Source: Chloroflexota bacterium (GTDB lineage Bacteria > Chloroflexota > Anaerolineae > Anaerolineales > UBA11579). Taken from it: a DNA stretch of 64,000 nt. The translations under genes were made by a program, and so were the position numbers. Shown here in pieces: positions 51,049-58,991 of the stretch (its first letter is position 1; every line of letters begins with the position of its first letter). Below the pieces are notes generated by a model. The model saw only the letters and a list, made by a program, of their open reading frames with translations. It was not told the DNA's origin and did not search any database. The stretch spans positions 1 through 64,000 of the forward strand of contig JACPVG010000010.1 of assembly GCA_016191875.1 (NCBI GenBank). The letters are read 5' to 3'.

Positions 51049-51195
51049 ATGTTATTCGCTCCGAAAGAGAAAGGCCAGGGTCTGGTCGAGTACGCTCTGA
51101 TCCTCGTCCTGGTTGCGATCGTCGTCATCGTCGTGTTGGCCCTGCTCGGCCCGGCGATCGGTCGCGTGTTCTCCAACATCATCACCTCCATCTAA
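51049..51195 (+). CDS. flp: Flp-type major pilin
   Basis: The 48-residue product is a type IVb (Flp/Fap) prepilin. A short charged leader MLFAPKEKG is followed by QGLVEYALILVLVAIVVIVV, so cleavage after G9 leaves E5 and Y6 in the mature protein, the hallmark of Flp pilins. The rest is one long hydrophobic helix and a short tail. ATG 51049 is preferred to an upstream in-frame start because of the consensus ribosome-binding site. It has its own promoter and terminator, ahead of the Tad machinery genes. Confidence 0.93.
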   Translation: MLFAPKEKGQGLVEYALILVLVAIVVIVVLALLGPAIGRVFSNIITSI

Positions 51196-51317
51196 TCGCT
51201 ATGCGTTTGCGATGGCCAGAGGCCGAGGCCTGGTGAGTGCGACAATCCATTTTCAGGGCCTTCGTCCGTCATCACTGATAATGCCCGGCCCGGCCTAGAG
51301 ATGATCGCGAGAACAAC

Positions 51318-51352
51318 GGGGCGCTGTGAAACCACAGCGCCCCGCCTTTTTC
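51318..51352 (+). terminator. Intrinsic terminator of flp
   Basis: An 11-bp stem (GGGGCGCTGTG pairing with CACAGCGCCCC) has a 4-base loop and is followed by GCCTTTTT. It lets pilin be transcribed apart from the machinery genes. The gap 51196-51317 holds no gene. Confidence 0.92.
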
Positions 51353-51383
51353 TAACCGACCATTGTCGCCATCGCGCGCTCAG

Positions 51384-51435
51384 TAGTTGGCCGTAAGAGT
51401 TTAGAATTTCGTCGGAGAAGAACAACGGCCAACTA
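51384..51435 (+). repeat. 52-bp inverted-repeat element, copy A
   Basis: It has perfect 11-bp terminal inverted repeats (TAGTTGGCCGT and ACGGCCAACTA). Copies of the same length and end sequences lie at 54351-54402 (opposite orientation) and 59563-59614. It is followed five bases later by an 81-bp inverted-repeat element. Confidence 0.85.
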
Positions 51436-51440
51436 TCTAA

Positions 51441-51521
51441 AAGTAGTCCTGATGGCTTTCCAAGAGCGAACATGCCCAATATTGAAGTCCTTCTAGTAAA
51501 GAAACTTCCGATGGACTACTT
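51441..51521 (-). repeat. 80-bp inverted-repeat element next to copy A
   Basis: Its ends are a perfect 9-bp inverted repeat (AAGTAGTCC and GGACTACTT). Read on the minus strand it resembles the element at 54269-54346 (AGTAGCCC ends), and the pairing with a 52-bp element is the same but inverted. No open reading frame of its own. The remainder of the gap to cpaB (51522-51651) shows nothing else. Confidence 0.65.
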
Positions 51522-51651
51522 CACGCCAGACGGGGCGGAATTTTAGTGGCGCAACCAGACGTTATCAGGTAGACTTGGCGCATATTCATTCACTGTGCAT
51601 CATCGGTTATCAAGCATCGTTCACGTCAACAGCATAGTACCCATGTCCGGC

Positions 51652-51679
51652 TTGACGGGCGTTTGCGCGTCGGTAGGAT
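51652..51679 (+). promoter_or_regulatory. Promoter of cpaB
   Basis: TTGACG (51652-51657) and TAGGAT (51674-51679) are 16 bases apart. An AAAGGAGG ribosome-binding site and a second AGAGGAG lie before the ATG at 51722. Confidence 0.6.
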
Positions 51680-51721
51680 GGGCGCTGATATTGTGTCAAA
51701 AAAGGAGGCAGAGGAGCCACC

Positions 51722-52906
51722 ATGCGTTTAGGCAGAATGTTGATCCTAGTTGCGATTGTCCTCGTCGTGGTACTGGGGCTGGTGTTCGTGTTGTCGAGCA
51801 CCATCGGCGGCGGCGGGGGAGACGTCACCCCGACCCCGGAAGTCGTGTTGAACCATGTGGTGGTGCTGGCCCAGCCGGTTTCGCGCGGCGAACGGCTGAC
51901 CGCCGAAAAGCTCACCTCCTTTGAATTCCCGCAGGAGCGCATCCCGCCGACCATGTTCACCGACGTTACCACGGTGGTCGGCAAGATCGCCCGCTTCGAC
52001 ATGGGCGCGGGCACGTTCCTTACCCAGTCCATGGTTCTGGACGATCCCGGCCAGCTGGATACGGCCACCGGCTCCGACCATGCCCTGCTCATCCCGCCCG
52101 GTATGGTGGCCTTCCCAATCCCCATCAGCCGCTTCTCCAGCGTGGCCTGGGGCCTGCAGCGCGGCGACCGGGTGAACGTGATCGCCACCCTGCTGTTCGT
52201 GGACCTCGACACCCAGTTCCAGACCCTGCTGCCCAACGAAACCTCCGCCATCGTGCCGCCGGGGCAGAGCCTGCTGCTGACCGTGGAGAGCGAAGAAGGC
52301 GAGGGCGCCGTCGCAGTCGATTCGGAATTCGCCGGCGACCTGAACAACCTGGTGGCGACCATCATCTCGGCCGGACAGGTGGGCCGGGTGGGCCGCGCTG
52401 AACTTGATTCGGTGCTCAACCAGCCGTTCTACCTGGTGCCCTCCGAATTTGCCCAGCGCCCGCGGCTGGTGAGCCAGACGGTGATGCAGAATGTGGTGGT
52501 CTTGCAGATGGGCACCTTCCCGCTCCCGGAGGACGAGGCCGCGGTTCAGCCCACGCCGGACCCGAACGACCCGAATGCCCAGGCGCAGGCCCAGAACCAG
52601 GCCGCAGCGGAGGCTGAGGCCGCGGCGGTCGAAACGCCGCCGCCCGATATCATCACGCTGATCGTGTCGCCGCAGGATGCCGTTACGCTCAATTACCTGC
52701 TCTACTCTGGCGCGGAACTCACGCTGGCGTTGCGCTCGGCTTCGGACACGAGCACCACGCCCACGCAGGCCGTGACGCTGCAGTTCCTGCTGGATACCTA
52801 CCAGATCCCTGTGCCGACCCGCCTGCCTTATGGCCTGACGCCCCGGCTGGATGTGCTGCTGCCCCCGGTTCTGGAGAACGACATCCCCACCACGCCGAGG
52901 CCCTAG
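51722..52906 (+). CDS. cpaB: Flp pilus assembly protein CpaB (SAF domain)
   Basis: The 394-residue product has an N-terminal membrane span (about 6-27) and a SAF domain (about 42-110; VVVLAQPVSRGERLTAEKL, RFDMGAGTFLTQSMVL). A CpaB/RcpC C-terminal domain follows, with PPGMVAFPIPISRFSSVAWG and GDRVNVIATLLFVD. An alanine/glutamine-rich stretch (about 285-315) interrupts the second half, longer than in typical CpaB. It acts in the Tad secretion apparatus outside the membrane. It is the first machinery gene. Confidence 0.88.
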   Translation: MRLGRMLILVAIVLVVVLGLVFVLSSTIGGGGGDVTPTPEVVLNHVVVLAQPVSRGERLTAEKLTSFEFPQERIPPTMFTDVTTVVGKIARFDMGAGTFLTQSMVLDDPGQLDTATGSDHALLIPPGMVAFPIPISRFSSVAWGLQRGDRVNVIATLLFVDLDTQFQTLLPNETSAIVPPGQSLLLTVESEEGEGAVAVDSEFAGDLNNLVATIISAGQVGRVGRAELDSVLNQPFYLVPSEFAQRPRLVSQTVMQNVVVLQMGTFPLPEDEAAVQPTPDPNDPNAQAQAQNQAAAEAEAAAVETPPPDIITLIVSPQDAVTLNYLLYSGAELTLALRSASDTSTTPTQAVTLQFLLDTYQIPVPTRLPYGLTPRLDVLLPPVLENDIPTTPRP

Positions 52907-52940
52907 ACCGGCAGGGGTCTGAAACGCACGCTTACCAACC

Positions 52941-53007
52941 CAAGTTGCCACCCTGGCAGCCCAGCCCCCGTGCGGGGTGTTAGCCGGGCGGCCAGGGCGG
53001 CAACTTG
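52941..53007 (+). ncRNA. Long stem-loop in the leader of cpaE
   Basis: CAAGTTGCC (52941-52949) and CCCTGG (52951-52956) pair with CCAGGG (52992-52997) and GGCAACTTG (52999-53007), with a single A/C mismatch between. The inner part can also pair (CCCCC-GTGC-GGGG and a GCCCAGC/GCCGGGC arm). There is no T run, so it is not a terminator. The cpaE ribosome-binding site lies 12 bases downstream. Confidence 0.6.
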
Positions 53008-53030
53008 AAGAATCTTGTGGAGTGATCGGC

Positions 53031-54269
53031 ATGGCCGACGCAGCAAAAATCCGAGTGGTCATCGTGGACGATATCGCGGAAACCCGCGAGAACATCCGCA
53101 AACTGCTCCAGTTCGAACCGGATGTTGAGGTCGTGGGCGTTGCCCGCACTGGCAAGGAAGGCATCCAGGTGGCCAGCGAGACCCAGCCGCATGTGATTCT
53201 GATGGACATCAACATGCCGGACATGGACGGTATCACGGCCACCGAGCAGATCCGGGCCAAATTGCCCGGAGTGCAGATCATCATCCTCTCGGTGCAGAGC
53301 GATTCCAACTACCTGCGGCGGGCGATGCTGGCCGGAGCCCGCGACTTCCTCACCAAGCCGCCCGACCTGGACGAACTGACCGCAGCCATCCGCCGGGCCG
53401 GCCAGATGGCTGCGGTGGAACAGGCTAAATCCGCGGCGACGGCCGCGATCCTCTCTTCGCCGGGCGGCGTGGCCGCCGCGGGAGGCTTCCGCGGCGGGTT
53501 GCCATTTGGCAAGATCATCACCGTGTACGCGCCGAAGGGCGGCGCCGGCTCCACCACGGTGGCCGTCAACCTGGCCGTGGCGATGCACTCGGCCGAGAAG
53601 CCGGTGGTAGCCGTGGACGGACGCTTGCAGTTCGGCGACCTGTCGTTCTTCTTCAACGAGCAGGGCCGCAACAACGTGGCTGACCTGGCCCCGCGCGGCG
53701 ATGAGCTGGATGTGGAAGTGGTTGAAGAAGTATTGCTGAAGCACAAGGATACGGATATCCGCATCCTGGCCGCGCCGCCGCGCCCGGAGCAGGCCGAGGC
53801 TGTCACCGGCGAACAGTTTGGCAAGATCCTCGTGTATCTCAAGACGATGTATCCGTACATCCTGGTGGACACAGGCTCACAGCTGGATGATGTCACCCTG
53901 GCGGCCATCGATGCTTCGGATATCATCCTGTTGCTCACCACCCAGGATATCCCTTCGATCAAGAACATCCGCCTGTTTCTCGACCTCGCCAATGCTCTGG
54001 GAATCCAGAAGAATCAGATCATGATGGCGATGAACCGCTATGACAAACGCCGCAGCATTACGCCGGAGCGGGTGGCGGATATCACCAAACAGGAACTCTC
54101 CTCGATCATTCCGCTGGAAGAGCGCCTGGTCGTGCCGGCCATGGACCGTGGCGCGCCCTTCCTGCTCCAGGGCCGCAACAACCCGGTCGCCAAGGGCATC
54201 ACCGATCTGGCGGATGCGGTAGTGAACCGCCTGAAAGAGCTGGAAGAGGCCGAAACCTCGCCGGTCTGA
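53031..54269 (+). CDS. cpaE: CpaE/TadZ-like receiver-ATPase localisation factor
   Basis: The 412-residue product (ATG 53031, GGAG upstream) joins an N-terminal receiver domain to a MinD/ParA-type ATPase. The receiver has an acidic pair at 13-14 and phospho-site D59 (VILMDINMPD), with a lysine in DFLTKPPDL, so it may really be phosphorylated, unlike many degenerate CpaE receivers. The ATPase (about 160-400) has the deviant Walker A APKGGAGSTTVAVNLA and a VDGRLQFGDLSFFF switch region. CpaE/TadZ places the pilus machine in the cell. The stop codon overlaps the start of a dispersed repeat. Confidence 0.9.
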   Translation: MADAAKIRVVIVDDIAETRENIRKLLQFEPDVEVVGVARTGKEGIQVASETQPHVILMDINMPDMDGITATEQIRAKLPGVQIIILSVQSDSNYLRRAMLAGARDFLTKPPDLDELTAAIRRAGQMAAVEQAKSAATAAILSSPGGVAAAGGFRGGLPFGKIITVYAPKGGAGSTTVAVNLAVAMHSAEKPVVAVDGRLQFGDLSFFFNEQGRNNVADLAPRGDELDVEVVEEVLLKHKDTDIRILAAPPRPEQAEAVTGEQFGKILVYLKTMYPYILVDTGSQLDDVTLAAIDASDIILLLTTQDIPSIKNIRLFLDLANALGIQKNQIMMAMNRYDKRRSITPERVADITKQELSSIIPLEERLVVPAMDRGAPFLLQGRNNPVAKGITDLADAVVNRLKELEEAETSPV

Positions 54270-54346
54270 GTAGCCCGCTGAAACTCTTTTTGCAAAGGCC
54301 CCGACCTCCCAGAGTGACTCTCCTCGCAAGATGCCTATGGGCTACT
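54269..54346 (+). repeat. 80-bp inverted-repeat element next to copy C
   Basis: It begins at the cpaE stop codon (TGAGTAGCCC) and ends with GGGCTACT, an 8-bp perfect inverted repeat. A 52-bp element follows four bases later. Together they mirror the pair at 51384-51521. Confidence 0.7.
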
Positions 54347-54350
54347 TCTC

Positions 54351-54402
54351 TAGTTGGTCGCCGTTCCTCTCCGATGGATTTCAAAATTCTTGCGGCCAAC
54401 TA
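54351..54402 (-). repeat. 52-bp inverted-repeat element, copy C
   Basis: Read on the minus strand it begins TAGTTGGCCGCAAGA and ends CGACCAACTA, matching copies A and B over their full length with scattered differences. It lies between cpaE and cpaF. Confidence 0.82.
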
Positions 54403-54649
54403 CTTGGCCGTCGCCGGGCTGTCACCCGCATGCCATGCGGGTAAGTGGGTTCTGCCGGCTGGCGGCAACATCGAAATGAACCAGGAAAGCGCCGCAGCCA
54501 GGAACCGGAAGCCGGGCAGGGGACGTATGTGCTGGCCGGATAGTTGGTATATAATGAGAGTGATGTTGTCCTAAAGCATGGCAGCCGGGGCGCAGGTGAA
54601 TTCCGCATTCAGCGGGTAGGACGCTTCCGGATGCCAGGAGATTTGAATT
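54403..54649 (+). promoter_or_regulatory. Region upstream of cpaF with a -10 box
   Basis: TATAAT at 54550-54555, preceded by a TTGG that could act as an extended -10, gives cpaF its own promoter about 95 bases upstream of the ATG. A perfect short inverted repeat ACCCGCATG/CATGCGGGT lies at about 54425-54442. No gene is seen. Confidence 0.5.
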
Positions 54650-56104
54650 ATGTCGCTGCTGAAACGATTGGAACAGGGGCAGGGCAAAGAAAAACCCGAG
54701 AAACCCCAGGCTGCGCCCGCGGGCCTGCCGGGAGGCGGCTCGCCTCCCCCAGCGGGCCAGCCCGGAGGCGGCGAGGGCGGCTCGCGTCTGGCTTCGCTCC
54801 AGCAGCGCAGGAGCGGTCCGGCCGGCGCCGAAGGCGCACGCGATACCTATTTCGACCTCAAAACCCGCGTACAGAACCGGTTGCTGGCGGAACTCGACCC
54901 CAGCATGGATGTGACCCGCGTGGCCGAAGTTCGCAAGGCCATCCAGGAACTGTTCGAACAGATCCTCTCGGAAGAGAGCATCGTGCTTTCGCGGCCGGAA
55001 CGCGCCCGTCTGTTCGAGGCCATCGTGGCCGAGATCATCGGCTTCGGGCCGCTGCAGCCGCTGCTGGAAGATGAAAGCGTCACCGAAATCATGGTGAACG
55101 GGGCCAAGAACATCTATGTGGAACGCAAGGGCCGCCTGCACCGGGTTCCGGTCACATTTGAGAGTGACGACCACGTCATGCGCATCATCGACCGCATCGT
55201 TGCCCCGCTCGGCCGCCGCATCGACGAATCCAGCCCTTATGTGGATGCCCGTCTGCCGGATGGTTCGCGCGTCAATGCGGTCATCCCGCCCATTTCGCTG
55301 GTCGGCCCGTCGCTCACCATCCGTATCTTCGCCAAATCGCCCATCACGGTCGAGCAGTTGATTGGTTTTGGGGCCATCACCCCGGAAGCCATGCAGTTCC
55401 TGAAGGCCTGTGTGGAGGCGCGCCTGAACATCGTGGTTTCGGGCGGCACCGGCTCCGGCAAGACCACTATGCTGAACATCCTTTCCGGCTTCATCCCGGA
55501 TGATGAACGCATCGTGACCATTGAGAACGCCGCCGAACTGCAACTGCGCCAGGACCATGTCGTCACGCTGGAATCGCGCCCGCCCAACATCGAAGGGCGC
55601 GGCGAAGTGACCATCCAGCACCTGGTGATCAACTCGCTGCGTATGCGCCCCGACCGGGTGGTGGTCGGCGAGATCCGCGATGGCGCGGCGCTGGACATGC
55701 TCCAGGCGATGAACACCGGTCACGATGGTTCCATGACCACCGCCCACTCCAACGGCCCGCGCGATACGATCTCACGTATCGAAACCATGTGTCTGATGGC
55801 CGGTTTCGACCTGCCGGTGCGCGCCATCCGCGAGCAGATTTCATCGGCGGTAGACGTGATTCTGCACTCCGAGCGCCTGCGCGACGGAACCCGTAAAACG
55901 GTCAACATCACCGAGGTGGCCGGCATGGAAGGCGACGTGGTGACCCTGACCGACCTGTTCATCTTTGAGCAGACCGGCTACGAAGGCGGCAAGGTGGCGG
56001 GACGTTTGCGCCCGACCGGCCTGCGCCCCAAGTTCATGGACAAGATCGAAGCGGCGGGTATCCATCTGCCAGCCTCGATCTTCGGGATGGGCCGCACCCG
56101 CTAA
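54650..56104 (+). CDS. cpaF: Tad pilus assembly ATPase (CpaF/TadA)
   Basis: The 484-residue product is a type II/IV secretion ATPase. A disordered glycine/proline-rich N-terminus (about 10-60) is followed by the N-terminal domain (about 65-225; FGPLQPLLEDESVTEIMVNG). The RecA-like core has Walker A GGTGSGKT at 265-272, an aspartate box ERIVTIENAAELQL, Walker B (RPDRVVVGEIRDGAA) and a histidine box with TGHDGSMTTAHSN. It powers Flp pilus extension. Its ribosome-binding site is weak. tadB follows 33 bases downstream. Confidence 0.96.
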   Translation: MSLLKRLEQGQGKEKPEKPQAAPAGLPGGGSPPPAGQPGGGEGGSRLASLQQRRSGPAGAEGARDTYFDLKTRVQNRLLAELDPSMDVTRVAEVRKAIQELFEQILSEESIVLSRPERARLFEAIVAEIIGFGPLQPLLEDESVTEIMVNGAKNIYVERKGRLHRVPVTFESDDHVMRIIDRIVAPLGRRIDESSPYVDARLPDGSRVNAVIPPISLVGPSLTIRIFAKSPITVEQLIGFGAITPEAMQFLKACVEARLNIVVSGGTGSGKTTMLNILSGFIPDDERIVTIENAAELQLRQDHVVTLESRPPNIEGRGEVTIQHLVINSLRMRPDRVVVGEIRDGAALDMLQAMNTGHDGSMTTAHSNGPRDTISRIETMCLMAGFDLPVRAIREQISSAVDVILHSERLRDGTRKTVNITEVAGMEGDVVTLTDLFIFEQTGYEGGKVAGRLRPTGLRPKFMDKIEAAGIHLPASIFGMGRTR

Positions 56105-56137
56105 GGCGGCCCGGCGCCATTCGAAGGAAGACGCAGG

Positions 56138-57130
56138 ATGCCAACGATTGTCCTGATCATCGGCGGGGTGGTGGTGCTGCTCCTGTTGGGCGCGGGCTTG
56201 TTCATCACCCTGACCCAGGAGCGCTCGCTGGTCGAAGAGCGCCTGGACAAATACCTGGAAGAGCAGCCGCTGGAGTTTGGCTCCAGCGAAGACGAGGGCG
56301 GCAAGGAAGAAGGTAGTTTCCTGACCAACATGCTCAACCGCCGCCTGGAAGGCACCAGTTTTGCCGACCGGGTGAAGGAGTCTCTGGCGCGGGCGGACAT
56401 CAAGATGAAGCCCGGCGAGTATTTCGCCGCCATGCTGCTGGCTTCGATCGGCACCGGAATTGTAGGGTTCTTCTTCGGCGGCGGTTTTTCCGCCGGATTG
56501 ACCGCGCAGGTGTTCATGCTGTTCGGCCTGATCGGCGGACTATTCATCCCCAACATTTACGTGAAACGCCAGCAGGGTCTGCGGTTGAAGCGTTTTGGCG
56601 ACCAGCTGCCGGACATGCTCAACCTGATGGTGAACGGCCTGCGGGCCGGGTTCTCCACCATGCAGGCCATTGAAGCCGTGAGCAAGGAGATGCCGGAGCC
56701 AATTAACATCGAGTTCCGGCGCGTCTACCAGGAAATGCAGCTGGGTATTCCCATGGAAGTATCGCTGGATAACCTGCTGCGGCGCATCCCCAGCGAGGAC
56801 CTGGACCTGGTTGTGACGGCCATCAACGTGCAGCGCGAGGTCGGCGGCAACCTCTCCGAAATTCTGGAAACCATCACGCACACTATCCGGGAGCGCATCC
56901 GCATCAAGGGCGAGATCAAAACGCTCACCGCCCAGGTGGTCTATTCGGGCCGCTTCCTTTCGCTCCTGCCGCTCATCATTTCCGGCATCCTGTGGGTGCT
57001 GAACCGCAATTACATGATGCAGTTCTTCCTGGAGCCCAAGGCATGCGGCATCAGCATCCTGGCCTGCGGCGCAATTATGATCATGATCGGCTATTTTGTC
57101 ATGCAAAAGATCGCGGACATTGAAGTGTGA
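56138..57130 (+). CDS. tadB: Tad pilus inner-membrane platform protein TadB
   Basis: The 330-residue product has an N-terminal span, two central spans (about 105-145) and C-terminal spans (about 270-325), enclosing a cytoplasmic T2SSF (GspF-type) domain. In that domain QLPDMLNLMVNGLRAGFSTMQAIEAV and DLDLVVTAINVQREVGGNL (both shown as part motifs) are typical of TadB. It forms, with TadC, the platform on which CpaF acts. A 19-base gap separates it from tadC. Confidence 0.93.
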   Translation: MPTIVLIIGGVVVLLLLGAGLFITLTQERSLVEERLDKYLEEQPLEFGSSEDEGGKEEGSFLTNMLNRRLEGTSFADRVKESLARADIKMKPGEYFAAMLLASIGTGIVGFFFGGGFSAGLTAQVFMLFGLIGGLFIPNIYVKRQQGLRLKRFGDQLPDMLNLMVNGLRAGFSTMQAIEAVSKEMPEPINIEFRRVYQEMQLGIPMEVSLDNLLRRIPSEDLDLVVTAINVQREVGGNLSEILETITHTIRERIRIKGEIKTLTAQVVYSGRFLSLLPLIISGILWVLNRNYMMQFFLEPKACGISILACGAIMIMIGYFVMQKIADIEV

Positions 57131-57149
57131 TGCGCCAGGAGCGTATTGA

Positions 57150-58103
57150 ATGAACCTCGGTATCATCATTGTCCTGCTCCTCATCCTGCTCGGCGTGGCC
57201 GTTACGCTGGTTATCGTCGGCCTGCGCCAGGAACGCGGCGTGGACCCGCTGGAGCAGCGTCTGGCGGAGTTTGCCGCCAGCGGTGAGATCACCAGCCTGG
57301 AGGACATTGAGCTTTCGCAGCCTTTCTCGGAGCGCGTCATCCTGCCGCTGGCCGCCAAAATGGGCGAGATCGCCCTGCGCTTCACGCCCCAGCGGGCGCT
57401 GGAGCAGATTCAGCGCAAACTGGAAATGGCGGGCAACCCGCGCGGCATCGAGCCGACTGTGTTTTTCGCCGGGCGCTTCATTATCGCCGCGGTCATCGCG
57501 GTGCTGCTCTTCATCGTTTTCACCATCGCTCCCGGACAGTCTCCCTTCTCGCTGCGGAACCTGGGCATCACCTTCGGCTTCACCTCGCTGGGCTTTTTCA
57601 TCCCCAACCTGCTGCTGGACAGCCGGGTGCGCCGTCGCCAGAACGAAGTCACCAAATCCTTGCCCGACGCGCTGGATCTGCTCACCATCTGCGTGGAGGC
57701 CGGGCTTGGCCTCGAAGCCGCGATGAAGAAAGTGAACGAGAAGTGGGATAACGAGTTGGCGCTGGCCTTCGGCCGCGCCCTGCAGGAGATCCAGCTGGGT
57801 AAAGTGCGGCGCGAGGCCCTGCGCGACATGTCCGACCGCATCGGGGCGGCCGAGTTGAGTTCGTTCGTGGCGGCGGTCATCCAGTCCGAACAACTGGGCG
57901 TGAGCATGGCAAAGATTCTGCGCATCCAGTCGGACGATATGCGCGTGAAGCGCCGCCAGCGAGCCGAGCAGGAGGCCCAGACCGCGCCAATTAAGATGCT
58001 GTTCCCGATGGCCGGGCTGATCTTCCCGACCATCATGATGATTCTGATGGGCCCGGCGGCGCTCTCGTTGATGCGCTCTTCGCTGGGCGCGATGTTCCGC
58101 TAA
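57150..58103 (+). CDS. tadC: Tad pilus inner-membrane platform protein TadC
   Basis: The 317-residue product again has an N-terminal span, two central spans, a T2SSF domain (SLPDALDLLTICVEAGLGLE; ELSSFVAAVIQSEQLGVSMA) and C-terminal hydrophobic spans. The sequence MRVKRRQRAEQEAQTAPIKM is typical of TadC. It pairs with TadB. It is the last recognisable Tad gene here; secretin (rcpA/cpaC), prepilin peptidase and tadE/F genes are not in the window. Confidence 0.93.
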   Translation: MNLGIIIVLLLILLGVAVTLVIVGLRQERGVDPLEQRLAEFAASGEITSLEDIELSQPFSERVILPLAAKMGEIALRFTPQRALEQIQRKLEMAGNPRGIEPTVFFAGRFIIAAVIAVLLFIVFTIAPGQSPFSLRNLGITFGFTSLGFFIPNLLLDSRVRRRQNEVTKSLPDALDLLTICVEAGLGLEAAMKKVNEKWDNELALAFGRALQEIQLGKVRREALRDMSDRIGAAELSSFVAAVIQSEQLGVSMAKILRIQSDDMRVKRRQRAEQEAQTAPIKMLFPMAGLIFPTIMMILMGPAALSLMRSSLGAMFR

Positions 58104-58108
58104 CCCCC

Positions 58109-58831
58109 ATGCCCGGGGGGCTTTCCCGTCTTCCCGTCGTAGTGATGCACCTCCAGGGCGTCGTGTTGGACGCTCTGCTGCCGCCGCGCTGCGCTTCGTG
58201 CGGGGCGGCAGGGGCGCGCTGGTGCGCAGCCTGCCAGGCGGCCGCGCCGCGCCTGCACCCGCCGCTCTGCCCGCGCTGCGGCAACCCGATGCGCATCCGA
58301 ACCGGGGAGTGCAACGCCTGCCGGGCGCACCCACCGGCCTTTGAGCAGGCGGCGGCCTGGGGGGCCTATGGCGGCACGCTGCAAACCGCCATCCAGCACT
58401 ACAAATTCCGGCGAGACTTTGGCCTGGCGGAGGTCTTCGCCGCCCGGATGGCAGAGGCGGTGCAGGCGCGCGGCTGGCAGGTGGATGCGGCTGTGCCGGT
58501 CCCCTTGGGCAGTGAGCGCCTGAAGGCCCGCGGCTACAACCAGGCGGCGCTGCTGGCGCGGCCGCTGGCGGCGGCGCTGGACTGCCGGTATGACGGGCGC
58601 AGCCTGGCGCGTCCGCGGGAGACGCGCCCCCAGGTGGGATTGTCCATCGCCGAGCGGCGCAGCAATGTGGCCGGCGTGTTCGCGGTCCGCCAGCCGATGC
58701 CCGCGGGACAGCGCCTGCTGCTGGTGGACGACGTGATGACCACTGGCGCCACCCTGGACGCAGCCGCGCAGGCCCTGCGGGCGGCGGGCGCAGGCGCGGT
58801 CTACGCCATCGCTCTGGCGCGGGCCGTATGA
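58109..58831 (+). CDS. comF: ComF-family phosphoribosyltransferase-like protein
   Basis: The 240-residue open frame has an N-terminal double zinc-finger region with four CXXC-type pairs (CASC, CAAC, CPRC, CNAC; about residues 28-75). A PRTase domain follows with VPVPLGSERLKARGYNQA and the PRPP loop LLLVDDVMTTGAT. ComF proteins are needed for DNA uptake in competent bacteria and act on single-stranded DNA import. An ATG at 58145 (MHLQGVVLDALLPPRC) is more like the usual ComF start. It lies five bases after tadC. Confidence 0.88.
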   Translation: MPGGLSRLPVVVMHLQGVVLDALLPPRCASCGAAGARWCAACQAAAPRLHPPLCPRCGNPMRIRTGECNACRAHPPAFEQAAAWGAYGGTLQTAIQHYKFRRDFGLAEVFAARMAEAVQARGWQVDAAVPVPLGSERLKARGYNQAALLARPLAAALDCRYDGRSLARPRETRPQVGLSIAERRSNVAGVFAVRQPMPAGQRLLLVDDVMTTGATLDAAAQALRAAGAGAVYAIALARAV

Positions 58832-58874
58832 ATTTTGGGAATTCATCGTTTTCTGGTAAGATATTTTTAGACAC

Positions 58875-58966
58875 CAAATTGCCGCGTGGACTGAAGAAAG
58901 GAGACGGGCGCAGGGAAAGACCCCTGGCAATACCCAGAACCTCACTACCAGCCTGGCGGCAATTTG
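58875..58966 (+). ncRNA. Structured leader RNA upstream of hpf
   Basis: A perfect 11-bp closing stem (CAAATTGCCGC at 58875-58885 with GCGGCAATTTG at 58956-58966) encloses about 70 bases, including a CAGGG/CCCTG hairpin (58911-58926). TAAGAT at 58857-58862 would start transcription just before the 5' side of the stem. The ribosome-binding site follows after the 3' side. The layout is that of a riboswitch or protein-binding leader, but it matches no class I can recall. Confidence 0.55.
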
Positions 58967-58991
58967 CCTATTAACGGAACGAGGAGCAACC

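Noticed and set aside
58875-58966. Leader before hpf as a cyclic di-GMP riboswitch or a raiA-type RNA
   Set aside because: The GCGCAGGG...AAAG words recall the former and the gene context the latter, but the rest of neither consensus could be found and the leader is too short for the raiA RNA as I remember it. Left unassigned.
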